Assembly: GCA_029378245.1 (NCBI GenBank)
Contig: JARKIF010000030.1
Location: 1-64,000, forward strand
Direction of reading: 5' to 3'
DNA: 64,000 nt
Source: Roridomyces roridus
Taxonomy: Eukaryota; Basidiomycota; Agaricomycetes; Agaricales; Mycenaceae
In this document: in pieces, positions 1 through 11,193 of the stretch
Numbering within the stretch: the stretch's first letter is position 1
How the letters are laid out: each line of letters opens with the position of its first letter
Program-made: the position numbers and the translations under genes
The notes under the pieces: model-generated
What the model was told of the DNA's origin: nothing
Database searches by the model: none
The model's input: only the letters and a program-made list of their open reading frames with translations

Positions 1-1173
1 GATGCCTCGGCCATGGTCGATAGTGTACATCCTTGGCTCTCCGAATCAATGTTCCCCATTCTTCGAGGTGTAGATTGGTCGTTCCGGGCAGATGACGATA
101 TTCGAAACTTTTTCGAATCCTTCCTCTTCCCGCAGCTCGTTTCAATCCAATTCCCAAGTGACAACCCCGCCGCTTTTGCATTGGTTTCGTCCCTCGCCAC
201 TCGTTGTCCCCAGGTGACACACATGAAATGCGTCAATTATGCGACCCCGTCCGGGCCGTCCCCATCTGCTGTCGCTGCCTTGTCGGAGTGCGTACGCGGA
301 TTGGACCACATTCAGTCACTTTCTACAGACGTGCTGGATGGTCCTGCCCTTGACCATCTCTCTCGTCTCACGAGCCTCCGGGAGTTGACTCTGAATTCCT
401 TCCCTTCCGACTTCCCCCCACCAGGAGGCCAGCCGTTCTTTGCATCGCTTGTGGAGTTGGACCTCACCGATCTTGCTTCTGCGTCTCGTCTTTTCCAAAG
501 AGGCCACAACATTCCGCTGGCCTCGTGGTTTTTCGAATGCACTCGTGAAGCTCCAACTGCGAACGAGACGCATCTTCTGTTTTCTGCCATGGAGAGTGGC
601 ATCTCTCATTCCTCCCTGACAAAGTTTACATTCTGCAACGAGTATACTTTGATCCATCCTTCCGACGCCCCCAACTATACCATCTGGGCTTCTTCACTCC
701 GCCACCTTTTCTGTTTCAAGAATCTCACCAATGTTTCCATTAACACAGCCGTTGGTTTCGACTTGGACGATGGCACGGTTGTCGACATGGCCCGCTCTTG
801 GCCGCGTATCAGACAATTGACGCTGGAAAAGCGCCTGGGTATCTCCCGGCCTCGCATCACCCTTCGCTGCTTGGAAGCATTCGCCGAATATTGCCCCAGT
901 CTCAGCTTTCTTTCGATCGCGCTTGACGCCACGGTGATTCCAGAATCACAAGGCGACTTCTACCTCGAACGTTTGGCCAACTTACAGGTCTCTGCGTCGC
1001 CCATTTCAAACGCAGATCCTGTCGCGCAATTTATCGCGCGTATCTGCCCGCGGCTGATGTACCTCAGTGTGCCAATTTTTGCGGAGGTCGAGTGGGATAA
1101 CACGATGGCGGGCTACTACACTATTTGGGAGAAGGTGGCATCCATTCTGAGAGCTCGAGGCTCTATCTTCTGA
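1..1173 (+). CDS. F-box/LRR family protein, 3' part (5' end outside window)
   Basis: The reading frame is open from base 1 to the stop at 1173, so the window starts inside the large second exon and the F-box exon lies upstream. The protein matches the other copies here: VHPWLSESMFP near the start, then FDLDDGTVVDMARSWP, a TLRCLEAFAEYCP block and ASPISNADPVAQFIARICP near the end, closing with a Trp-containing tail (YYTIWEKVASIL). F-box proteins of this type are expected to act as substrate adaptors of SCF ubiquitin ligases, but the F-box itself cannot be seen. No frameshift is visible in the part present, unlike most paralogs. Family membership is secure; function is inferred. Confidence 0.8.
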   Translation, partial: DASAMVDSVHPWLSESMFPILRGVDWSFRADDDIRNFFESFLFPQLVSIQFPSDNPAAFALVSSLATRCPQVTHMKCVNYATPSGPSPSAVAALSECVRGLDHIQSLSTDVLDGPALDHLSRLTSLRELTLNSFPSDFPPPGGQPFFASLVELDLTDLASASRLFQRGHNIPLASWFFECTREAPTANETHLLFSAMESGISHSSLTKFTFCNEYTLIHPSDAPNYTIWASSLRHLFCFKNLTNVSINTAVGFDLDDGTVVDMARSWPRIRQLTLEKRLGISRPRITLRCLEAFAEYCPSLSFLSIALDATVIPESQGDFYLERLANLQVSASPISNADPVAQFIARICPRLMYLSVPIFAEVEWDNTMAGYYTIWEKVASILRARGSIF

Positions 1174-1824
1174 ATTTGTGCTGCCGTGAGGTAATGGAAC
1201 CACTTGCCGATTCGTCTCGCTCTTTTGACGGACCGTAGTGATGAATCGGAAGGCGTTTTCCGTCCATTGGGATGTTGGAGCGAATTATGTTCATTACCGT
1301 TCGCACTCTGATCATTGCTCAGCCGTGCGTGTACTATAATCAATATCCACACATGATATTTCCGACCTCACTCGACTTGGATGAACCATCTTCGTCGTGT
1401 CCCGACATTCCAGACTATATCAAGTGAATTGATCCAATAATGAGTAGAGAACCACTCACTGGCGCACAGCTGAGGCCGAAATGCCGTCTCATGCTTGTCC
1501 ATGCCTTTTCCATCTTTGACTGCAACCACCATCATCTCACGAGCGATGCCGTTCAACCTCCCTGCGTTCCCAGATTGCAGCTTGCGGCAAAGCGTGTCAA
1601 TGAATGGTGAAATCAAAGTCGATTAAGTCATTCCACACGAAAACTCTGCTTCGAATTCTCATGCTGCGAGGCTAGGAGTCTGTACGCTCATGACGGACGC
1701 AAAGAAGGCGAGAGTCTTACCAATGAATTTGTCAAGATGACATCAACATCCAGTAATCCGAGCTGCTGCCCTTCTGACTGCCTGCAGTAGCCTTCTACGA
1801 TCGATTTTCGTCTCCTCAACCACA
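1174..1824. other. Intergenic, no gene seen
   Basis: This is the 3' flank of the F-box/LRR gene and the upstream region of the SDR gene. I see no convincing exon, repeat or RNA gene in it. Confidence 0.6.
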
Positions 1825-3252
1825 ATGGGAGGCGTTCTCGGACCCATGTCCAAGCCTGCCTTTGAGCCCGTCCGCGACATTCCGGATCTCTCGGGAAAGG
1901 GGGGCATGCAACCCTCATCCGAAAGCTCGATATCTCACACCAATTTCCAGATTATCATCGTCACTGGCGGAAACACTGGCATCGGCTACGAGACGGTGAA
2001 GCAGCTCCTGCTAAAGAACGCCAAAGTATACCTCGCCGCGCGCTCGCCAGGCAAGGCTGCCACTGCTATTCAGTCTTTGGAGGCCGAAACGAAGGCCACG
2101 GCGATCTTCTTGCAGCTCGATCTCGGAGACCTTGCCAGCGTGCGTCAGGCGGCGGAGAGCTTTTTGAAGCTGGAGGGCAGGCTGGATATACTGTTCAATA
2201 ACGCGTACGTGGGCTCCAGCTCTCGTTTTCTGCCTTTTCTTTTCTGACGACGATGCGCAGCGGAGTCATGAATTGCCCCACCGACATGCTCACGAAGCAG
2301 GGACACGACCTGCGTGCGTGGCCTTTCACTGTGGGCAAAGACCGGCGCACGGCCGTCTTAAGCTTTAACTGACATAAGCGCACGTAAAATTTACGCGTGC
2401 CGGTCTTTGCCTGCGGTGCTTCCGTCTGCCCCCTCCCACTGACGTGAAACCAGAATTCGGAACCAACGTCCTGGGTCACTTTTTCTTCACGGAACTCCTT
2501 CTCCCCGCACTCACAAGGTCTTACGAGCACTCCAATGGCAAGGTCCCTGCACGCATCATCACTACTTCCTCCATTGGACACCACGCTGCACCCGGCTGCG
2601 GGTTCGATGTCGCCAGCCTCAGGGACGGACCTGAGCGGGACGCGTGGATCAAGAAAGAGGGTAGCATCCTGGCGCCCGTGTGCGTTTGGCTTCAAGTACT
2701 TCATCTATTGGGTCTTCTAATCCGAGTCGCGCAGATATCTCTACGGCAGGAGCAAAATCGGAAACATCTACATGGCGAACTACTGGGCGAAGGCACATTC
2801 GGACGTGCTTGTCTCGTGTTCTGTGCATTCCGGTGCAATACGGTCAGAGCTCACCAGGTTTTTCCAACATATGATCTTGTCCTGGACCTCCCTCAAGCTT
2901 AATCTGCCCACAGACACACGATGGGTCTATTGCAGCGCCTCCTTCACATCGTGTCCTGACCCCCATCGTACGGACCTTTTTATCATTTGTACTGCGAGAT
3001 TCGGATGAGTTGCTCAACAGGAGAGGCGCGCTTCCTCAACTATGGGCCGCGACGGCCGCTACGCCTGCGCAGATTACCGGTCAGGTGTGTTCCCACTAGA
3101 TTTTTTCTCATCGAGTCGCCCACTCATTGACCTCACTTGATCAGTATGTCCTCCCATGGGGCGTCATCGGCAAGGCGAACAAGCGGACGGCAGATACCAA
3201 GGTGGAGAGGGAGATGATCGAGTATATGAGGGAGCAGTTGCAAGAGTACTAG
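1825..3252 (+). CDS. Short-chain dehydrogenase/reductase (retinol dehydrogenase-like), multi-exon
   Basis: An NAD(P)-dependent oxidoreductase with substrate unknown. The Rossmann motif [11 protein letters not shown], the NNAGV block (split by an intron near 2208), the ITTSSIG strand and the catalytic YLYGRSK (YxxxK) are all present, followed by HSGAIRSEL and [19 protein letters not shown]. Joining exons needs about six GT-AG introns of 50-140 bases; the last exon ends CAAGAGTAC-TAG at 3252. The expected first intron after DLSGK (1900-1950) ends in a normal TTTCCAG, but its donor reads GGGGGC, not GT. It is 51 bases long and in frame without a stop, so it would probably be retained as 17 extra residues between DLSGK and IIIVTGG. 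The start at 1825 gives the usual N-terminus of this family. Confidence 0.85.
1900..1950 (+). other. Donor-less intron-like segment in the SDR gene
   Basis: The segment lies where related SDR genes run straight from the LSGK turn into the IIVTGG strand. It ends in a good 3' splice site (TTTCCAG) but begins GGGGGC, so the GT donor is missing. Its length is 17 codons with no stop. Confidence 0.6.
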
Positions 3253-4300
3253 GTGACCTTTAGCTTGGTTCTTCGTCTTGGAAGAGGACGCCGGCTGTAA
3301 TGAAGGCCTTGGGTGACCGACTTCTGCAAGTCTGAATTGGCACTCGTGCTACTCTACATGAATAGAGAATAAGGGTACGGTGAGAAGTCCACGACAAGGA
3401 TAATGAATTAATCATTTCATGGGGTATTTGCGCTTTCTAAACACCCGCTTAACGACGCTCCACAGGGACGCTTTCTTCTTCTCCGGGGCAAGAGGAGAGT
3501 TCGAATCCTCTTTCGCAATGCGCTCAGGCGAGTTTACTTTGGGGGCGGGGGAAGCGCTCGCCGTCGGGGCGAGAGGAGCGTCCGTGGTCGAGACAGAAGC
3601 ACTGTTCTCCTTCGTGTCGGGGGTAGAGTCCGCCGTCGTGGCCGGAGGAGGGTCATCTTTGGGACGGACATCCGAATCGCTACTCGCGAGGTCCGGAGTA
3701 GGGGCACCAAGCTGCGTGAAAACTCGAGGAACCCCGATCCTATCGGGAGGAACATTCAAATCGCTACCCGTGATGCCCCATTCCGTAGTTGGCGCAAGAC
3801 GCCGGAAAACCATTCTGTCACCAACCCTGTCGGCTACCTTGGGCGGAAGATCCTGTGCCCCGAAAGCCGCCGTCGACTCGATGCATTCAAGCTGGGGAAA
3901 CTTGGTGGCCAAGAACGCGACAAAATCGGCATTGGCCTCGCGAACAACGAGTCTCTTGACGACGTCGAACTTGGGGAAGCTGCCCGGTAGATCCGATGTG
4001 GAGCGCGGGGGGTAAAGGGTACCTCACGGGGCACTGATGAGCGCTGGCGGCGGAGGGGATGTGTACGCGAATGTAAAGTGCACATCGGTGATGCGGTCCG
4101 AGTTGAATCGTTGCAGTCTCTCAAGCACAGACCAGTTGCGCTGACGCTTGAGTTCGTCTAGCTCGACATTTATATCATACTCCATGTCCCAAAACCAATA
4201 CGTCGGGAGGCAGTCGACGAGGAGAAAATGGAGGGATGTGATGTTGGGGAGCCAATCCATGATAGCGTTGCGGGGCATGTTCAGGGGGATGCCGTAGTAC

Positions 4301-4308
4301 GGTTCCCT
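4301..4308. repeat. Target-site duplication of the 4309-5683 element
   Basis: GGTTCCCT here corresponds to AGTTCCCT at 5684-5691, one mismatch in eight. Confidence 0.75.
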
Positions 4309-5683
4309 ATGGAAGGTCTAACACTCAAGCTGATGTGATGGACATCGCTTAACGGTTTTGGCAATTTGACCCGACTGCCGCTCGCTTAGATTTTGATTCA
4401 CATCAGTGGCAGATACGCCAGCCGCTCGTGCCGATCCTCATTCGGCATTCCCGTTCAATCTATCTTTTCACTCTATGGCTCTCCAGACTGTGTACTTCAA
4501 GGCGGAATGTCCGAGCTAAGGAATTCATCAGCATTCGCCCGCGAGCAGCGTCAAGCTGACTCTTGATATGTACCCACCTGCCTGGCGTGCGTGCGCCGTG
4601 CGGTGCAACTCAATAGCCCTCAAGGCTCATTGAAGACTCGGCAGGGAAAAATGTATGTACCCCAAGAACAGAACTGTTGCCGCCATCCAACCGCAATCAA
4701 TCAAATTCAGACGGCCCTGTGTTTGGCTTGCCACCACCACCGTTATCTCACCAATCGACACTCTGGATAGGCTTCTGATCGGTGCACAGCACACTCTCTC
4801 TCACCGCCAGACATTTCTGAATGCACAGATGACCGACATTCTCCGTGGTCACCGTTGACACCATCCTCAGCCACTTGTTCAATATTAACTCTCGCACCAA
4901 CTGGCAGCGGATCGGGCAGTCGATCGGAACACCTTGTTCGCTGCATGAGCCCGAGCTGATACTCAGGGAATTTCACTCACCCCACCCACTCACTCCTTTT
5001 GTTCGAAAAGAAAACTTCTCGCTGGGAACCGAGGCAATTGGTAAGTATTGTTCAACTTCCGATCTATCGTCTTTCCCCGTACACGGTACAGGTCTGCACT
5101 GACATCGCAGACAATGCATAGGAGGAGCCTGCGAGAGGTTCATAAGTAGAGGCAACAGTAGCTGGAATCGCTCCTCAAGCACTGGCTTGGACTGAACTCC
5201 ATTGAAGGTCAAGACTCAAGTGCCCTCGGCTTGTCCGATAAACATACCCCCTCACTTGAACACCAGTGGCATGCTGCGGTAGTGAGCGTCGACGTGCCTC
5301 GAACTTGCCAGGGATTACGGTTGGCGACATTGAGGGACTGCCCTTCAAGATTCAAGCTTCAAGATGCGCCAATGAGTGTTCCGACTCCCAAACCGCCTCG
5401 GCGTACTTAGACCTTGAAAGGTGAACTGTTTTGTGGAATGGAGGGCATTGGATGTCGGCTAAGGGAGATAGATACCCTGAATGATTCAAATGAGCAACGC
5501 ACATGCGCAAGAGACTCGAGGAACTCCCTGAAGTGCAACGGGAATGCCGGCTGAGGATCGGCACAATCGGCTGGAGGATCAAACATTGGTGCGAATGAAA
5601 CTCTAAGCGAGCGGCAGTCGGGTGAAATTGCCAAAAGCGTTAAGCGACGTCCATCACATCAGCTTGAGTGTCCGACCTTCCAT
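4309..5683. mobile_element. Non-autonomous DNA transposon with long imperfect terminal inverted repeats
   Basis: The left end ATGGAAGGTCTAACACTCAAG is mirrored by the right end, which terminates GACCTTCCAT. Similarity between the ends continues for roughly 170 bases with scattered mismatches (for example CTAAGCGAGCGGCAGTCGGG near 5606 is the inverse of the sequence near 4370). An 8-base duplication flanks it. No transposase-like frame was found inside, so it is a non-autonomous copy. An 8-base duplication suits hAT-type elements, but the superfamily is not proven. Confidence 0.8.
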
Positions 5684-6106
5684 AGTTCCCTTTTGTAGCC
5701 CCACGGCGCCCACCAGTGCTTCACAACCCCCTTCCGGCTCGGATCTGCGACGTACTCCGCCAGCTCGGTGCACTGACGGTCGTACTCTCCTGTGCGTCTC
5801 TGGTAAACGGAAACGGTGAGAGACCGACAGTTTTGAGACAGGTATTTCCTGACGTCGGGGATGCCGGCGAGTTTGTAGGCGATGCCAGGGTAGTCGCGGC
5901 TTGTAGCATCCTCGATGTGAAACATAACGCAGAGATTGGTGGCCCACACGTCGCGGAGGAAGATAGGGACGACGATGCTGAGCCACTCGCGACTGACCAT
6001 CATCCATCGAGTCATCGAGTACGTATGTCGGTGGCTGCTGGTGGAAAGAGTGAGCCAGCCCTCGAGGATTATGAGCTCGACTAGTTCGGGAGGAAACATT
6101 GAAGTG

Positions 6107-6160
6107 AAGGTAGGGGAAAGGGGAAAGGAAGGGGAAAGGGGAAAGGAGAGAAAAAGGAGA
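6107..6160 (-). promoter_or_regulatory. Pyrimidine-rich leader of the F-box-like gene
   Basis: On the minus strand the bases just upstream of the ATG at 6099 are a CT tract built from CCTTTCCC units. CT-rich blocks like this mark transcription starts in many filamentous fungi. Confidence 0.4.
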
Positions 6161-6230
6161 TGATCCACTTATGACGATCGAATGGAACACCCAAAAAAAA
6201 GTATGCCATACCCAAGCTATGTACGTCCAA

Positions 6231-8579
6231 TTACTGAGCATTGACTGCCGCAACGCTACGCCAAAATCTAGATGCAGCATCAGCGTTAAGTTTAGTTCAA
6301 CGCGGTAGAAGACATACTCGCATCGTTCCAACAACTCCTCATCCGTCGCAAACGGCTGTATAACCAACGACCCACCATCGAATCTCATCTCACTGTGACC
6401 TTTCGACCAACTTGGCCACGAGGGAATACTACCACCGCTCAGACGAACACCAGGGTCTTCCCACAACGCCAGAGAGATGAAGGATTGCCGGAAGGCGTCC
6501 AGGAACGCCGGGTCGGTGACCGTTGGTGGGATGGCGAACCTGAGTGAACCAAGGCTTAGCTATAGGTGGCTACTCTGGGGAGTTGAGTACTCACGTCGAA
6601 AACTCGTACGAAAGATCTTGTCCGTGAAATCCCGGGGCAACGTCCAGACGAGCCTACAACAGAGTCTTGAATCACGAGAACTTCAATCGAAGAGGCAACA
6701 CTCCGGACCTTCCACGCGCGTCGTTTGAAAGCCTCCGCGAAAAAGTACGTCGGACACAAAAATATCGCTAGACAAGCAATTAAACCGGCGCCGAAGATTA
6801 GACGTGCACAACATACAATCTCCCAGCATCTCCGTGGCTTGGTCCACCGTGCTCGCCCAATCAAAGCTGGAGTACAAAGTTACGAGTTCGTTGATGTGCG
6901 TTGGATCCAAACGCGGGAACAAGCCTCGAGCGTAATCATGCAACGTGAGGCCATTATGCACGATAGCGTCGGGATTAACGAATAGCGCGCCTTCGTTGGC
7001 GGTTGTTGTCAGGAGGACCATTTCCTGTGCAAATTAACCATCTACATACACAAGTAGGAAGTTGTTCGAGAACGCACCCCGTTCACTTGACCACGCTGAA
7101 GGGTTTCAGTCGGGCGTTCCATGATGAAGGTTCCATCTACGACTGGGACAAACGTGAACGTGCCGAGAAAGCTGGACGCCCCGACTTGTGTGCCTGCATC
7201 GAGGAGGGCAGCAGCATCCACATCGCGCAGACACTTCATGGCATCATCAACGGTGTCGCAGCTAAGAAATTGAGTGTTAATGAACAGCAGTACGATGGGA
7301 TGAACTAACCCAGCGTCCGAGACAACCGCCGAGTATAACGCCTCGTGTTGAGGTTAGTTGCCAGTTGGAAAACACAAGTGAACTGGCCCACCTCCGGTAT
7401 AGGATCGTCGTAGCGATATTGGAATAGCAGACACGGTGAGTTGGCGATGATAGATCGAAAGAGCGGCGGTTGGGTGTTTCCTCCGTGCGCCACGGCATGT
7501 TGTAGCACACTACCTGCGCCAGCGGACTGACCTGTATTGATTTGGGTCTCATGCGTGAAAATCAACAAGAAAGTCTAAACTCACCCCAGATCGTCACTCT
7601 GGATCTATCCCCTCCGAACTTGTATATCTAAAAACTGAGTCGACGAGCGGAGAACCGGGTGGTTCTTACATATTTCTGGACCCATTGGAGAGCGAATTCC
7701 TGATCGACTAGAAAAGTGTCAACTGAGCGTTTGATGTATGCGAAGGAAACTTACGCAGTCCGACATTCAGATCGCCGTCTTCCTTTACGTTGCTTCCCGG
7801 CAAGAATCCTTTGCAAGTTCACCACGTTGAAGTCGGACTTGCAGAGGTTGCTTACCGAAGGCACCCAGTCTATATTGAATAGCGACGGAGATAACTCCAA
7901 AGTTTGACATGGTGACAAAGTCGTGTACAGGGTAGAGTGTGGCGCTCCCCGCGTCGTACCTGTAGCAGAATCAACCTCGCACTCGAAGGAAAGCGACAGT
8001 AGTCTACCCTCCGCCGTGCATGTACACGATTACAGGCAGCTGCGAGTCCGTCTTCTGATTTACCGGAACGTGAACACTAGCAGGAGTTCAGAACAGAAGT
8101 GTAATGAGGCCGATTTACAAGCACTCACTTTAGGAAGAGACAATCCTCGCTATAAGGCGCCACATCTTTTCTGGGGTACGTTAACCTGAACGGTGCAGGC
8201 ACGCAAACGCCTGGCTTTTCAGCAATGCCCGTAGTTCTAAACGGAGAGTTTGTAGAGCGTCCCGGAGTCCCAACGAGTGGTATGTGATGGCATTGCGGTG
8301 GGTTGCTGGTCGTATTTTGTACACCCGAAACTACGGGTGGCGACCGTGGTTTTCTCCAGCGTTGCTGGCCTGTGTAATTCTGAGGCAACCTCCGAGAATT
8401 GAAAACAACGGCCCACCTGTAGGAGAGTCCGAGTACCGGATTCCGAGGAAACTGACGACGCCGTCTGCGAGGTGGAGATCAGATTCATAGGTGGCGTAGC
8501 CGAGGTCGACTCGGATAGCGCTTGAAAGCTGCGGAGACCAGAGAATGACCTGAAGGACGCAGAGTGCAAGGAAGATCAT
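6231..8579 (-). CDS. Type-B carboxylesterase/lipase, secreted, many introns
   Basis: Translation from 8579 gives a hydrophobic signal peptide (MIFLALCVLQVILW...) and then YATYESDLHLADGVVSFLGI, the usual start of this alpha/beta hydrolase family. Exon joins yield QQRWRKPRSPP, YSEDCLFLK, a VIVYMHGGG oxyanion segment, VAIQYRLGAFG, the LLDQEFALQWVQKY helix, and the nucleophile elbow VTIWGQSAGAGS. The elbow is GQSAG, not GESAG, as in many fungal esterases. Later exons give PVVDGTFIMERP, EGALFVNPD and the C-terminal WPSWSKGHSEMRF. A final intron (GTATGT...GTAG) leads to a short last exon ending at 6231. About ten introns of roughly 45-60 bases are needed. It would hydrolyse ester bonds outside the cell; substrate unknown. 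Confidence 0.85.
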
Positions 8580-9507
8580 GGTGGGGAAGGGAAAGGCGGA
8601 CTACACGCGCCCACAAGCATAACGCCGGCCGGTGATGCCGGTGATGCCGGTGATGCGAGCCTGAGCCGACTGCGAGGAGCCCGAGAAGTCCGGGAGACGA
8701 AAACCTGTGCAGAGAGCAACATGGACTGCCCGCCAATCGGGCGACATGGTGGTGCAGACCAAAGCGGCGGCCGATTACCTAAGCTGATGCGCGGACACCC
8801 ATCTCGACTCTCTTCCGAATTCGTGACGGCGAGGACGTGTCGGATAAGTATGATATGCGGTCAAGTCCAGGCTCGCGCCGACACTCTATGTACATGGTAA
8901 CGCAGGTGATGCAAGAGATCCTTGGCACACAAGTTACGGGCTCTTACTTCAACATCCCGTGTCTGTGACAATCTTGAAGCTCCGGGGGTCTTTGGCTTCT
9001 CTGTAAAGTGCTCAAGACATGCTGTAAAGGGCTCAAGACATGTCAGAGTCAACTTGAATGGAGATATAAGTACCTTAGCAACATCGAGGAGAGTCGCACT
9101 GCCCTTGCACTGCCCGAACCCTACTGAGACAATTTCTTGCGATCGATCGACATTCTTCGAGTTGAGCAGCACTTTGCGCTCCAATGGGTACAGAAATGAG
9201 TATGTCCCGCTCAACAAGACTTCTATTCGTCGACTCACTGTCAGGTTTTAGAAACAGCTTTCACGAATCACTTTACCATCACAGGCTGCGATCGATGTCG
9301 CTGGAAGGAACCGTTTTGCGCGGGATGACCGTGATAGACTGCAGCGATCTCTTGTGGTATGAGGTCAGAGGGTCCGCGTGTGTTTCTTCCTTCTTTTCTT
9401 TTTGAGTTGCAACGTTCGGCCGAAAGTGAGCCGACGTTGGTTGCCGAGACTTCCAATCATTTTCTGATCTTGCCTCTTGCCTTTCTCCTACTAAATTCCG
9501 AGGCTCC
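8580..9507. other. Divergent intergenic region
   Basis: This holds the upstream regions of the esterase (minus) and the next F-box/LRR copy (plus). It contains a short direct repeat near 9003-9041 (CTGTAAAG.GCTCAAGACATG twice). From about 9413 it resembles the region upstream of 13438 (shared AAAGTGAGCCGACGTT and TTTTCTGATCTTGCCTCTT), so the duplication of the two F-box/LRR copies included their promoters. No gene is seen. Confidence 0.6.
8629..8655. repeat. Nine-base tandem repeat, three copies
   Basis: CCGGTGATG is repeated three times without mismatch. Confidence 0.9.
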
Positions 9508-11071
9508 ATGCATCGCTGCCTCCGGGTCCCTGAGCTTGTGGCACTCATCACCTCTCACCTACCTTTACCTCGCGGTGCTGGCTCGGACCTCGACGGTCTT
9601 CTCCGACCACGCACTCCGACTGCTTTGGGCGTCGGTGGCTCTGATCAATCTTCTTCGCTGCATCCCTCCGGATGCCTACAATGTGAGAGTAGAAGGAAAG
9701 GGCCGTACTACGAGATATATCATGGTGCGTGGCATCGCCGTGACCCACCGAATGCCGATTAACCATCGTCGAAGACACCGCGTCGCTCATTGCAGGACTC
9801 TGACTTCCAGCGTTTGCGCTTCTACGCAGCATACGTCCGGCGTCTGTTTTGCCATGCTGATCAAGTCGATACCTCGCGCATGTTCCCGAGTGTTCATCCT
9901 TGGCTGTCGGAGTCGATGTTTCCGATGCTTCGTGTCGTGCGCTGGTCGTCGTCCCACTTGCCGCATAGAAAGGATGATATTCGTTTCATCGGATGTTTTC
10001 TCACGCCAGGTCTCACCTCAATCGACATAGCCGGTAACTTGCCCGCCGCCGTACCACTCGCGATCGTGTCCAGCCTCGCCACTCGCTGTCCCCAGTTGAC
10101 AGACTTGTCCTGTTTCAGTCATGTCGACCCGGCTGCTGTGTCTGCGTTGTCGGAGTGCATCCGCGGATTGGACCACATTCAGACACTCTGCACAGCCGTG
10201 CTGAATCGTGCTGCACTCGATCATCTCTCTCACCTCTCGAGTCTCCGGAAGCTGGATCTGCACAGCATACCTGCCGACTTCCCCTCTTCAGGAAGCCATT
10301 CGTTCTTCCCATCGCTTGTGGAGTTTGATATCACCAATGTTGATTCCGCATGTCGGTTCCTCGAACGGGGCTGTGAAATTCCACTGACTTGGCTTGCTGT
10401 GGAATGTTCTCTGGCCGAACCTGGGGCGAGCAATCTTTCAACTGCAGCCCAGATGCATCGCCTGTTTTCCGCCATGGAGAGTGGGATTTTGCATTCCTCC
10501 GTGACGAACATCCTATTCACCGATGGTTATGGGTCATTCCACCGCTCCGACGCCCCCGGCTTTACTATCCGTGCTTCGTCGCTCCGCCGACTTTTCTGTT
10601 TCAACAATCTCACCTACGTCGCCATGATCACGGCCGTTGGTTTCGACCTGGACAACGCCACGATTGTCGATATGGCTCGTTCTTGGCCGCATATCGAGTC
10701 TTTGACGCTGGAGACTCGCTTCGGCGTCTCTCAGCCTCGAACCACCCTCGGCTGCCTGGAGGCTTTTGCCCAATATTTGCCCCCGTATCGTCAGTCTGTC
10801 GATTGCGTTCGACGCCATGGTTGTTCCGAAATCCGAAGGCGACTTCTGCTTGAAACATTTGCTGACGCTGAGCGTCGATGCGTCACCTATTTCGAACGCG
10901 GGTCCCGTTGCGCAATTTATCGCCCGGATGTGTCCGCGGCTGAGATATATTTCGACGCTGATCAGTGTGAATGATCAGGACGAGGAGTGGGAAGCCAATG
11001 TGGTGCCAGAAGCGGTTGAGTATGACACCATCTGGACGGAGGTGGAAACCATTTTACAACGCGCTCCTTAG
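9508..11071 (+). pseudogene. F-box/LRR paralog with two frameshifts
   Basis: The start MHRCLRVPELVALITSHL is the F-box leader of the family. Compared with the copy at 13438, 20 bases are missing at about 9562, so the rest of the F-box (VLARTSTVFSDHALRLLW...) is in another frame. A GT-AG intron (9725 to about 9795) precedes the second exon, which starts DSDFQRLRFYAAYV and keeps the family blocks FDLDNATIVDMARSWP and TTLGCLEAFAQY. At about 10775 an extra base (CAATATTTGCC against CAATACTGCC) shifts the frame again; the true continuation SIAFDAMVVP...YDTIWTEVETILQ ends at 11071. Two independent lesions make a working full-length product unlikely. Confidence 0.85.
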
Positions 11072-11193
11072 GAGGCTGAGCATCATGCCGAGGCTGCCTA
11101 AGGGAGCATTTCATCCAGTGGGGGCATGATTCTTGAAACGGTGTAAGTAGATTGCCTGTACATTACCTCCCTGCGTACAAACCGCTAAACAAA

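Larger units (their letters stand above)
3412..6099 (-). pseudogene. F-box-like gene interrupted by a transposon
   Basis: The start at 6099 gives MFPPELVELIILEGW followed by SMTRWMMVSREWLSIVVP, an F-box-like N-terminus common in mushroom fungi (PPELVE-leader, then a VSReWlsivvPifLrdvW block). The frame runs to GYKRE at about 5692, stops at an inserted element (4309-5683), and resumes with PYYGIPLNMPRN at about 4300. Removing the element and one 8-base duplication rejoins GYKRE to PYYGI in frame. A GT-AG intron (about 3991-4031) then joins LISAP to FPKFDVVKRL. The C-terminus is rich in Pro, Ser, Thr and Asp and ends in a basic stretch (VVKRVFRKRK). As it stands the gene is broken; transcript rescue by splicing out the element is not evident. 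Confidence 0.75.

Noticed and set aside
312..932. Several antisense ORFs over F-box/LRR exons (also at 10230-10853 and 38028-38486)
   Set aside because: They are shadows of a codon-biased coding strand; the sense frames carry the conserved family blocks.
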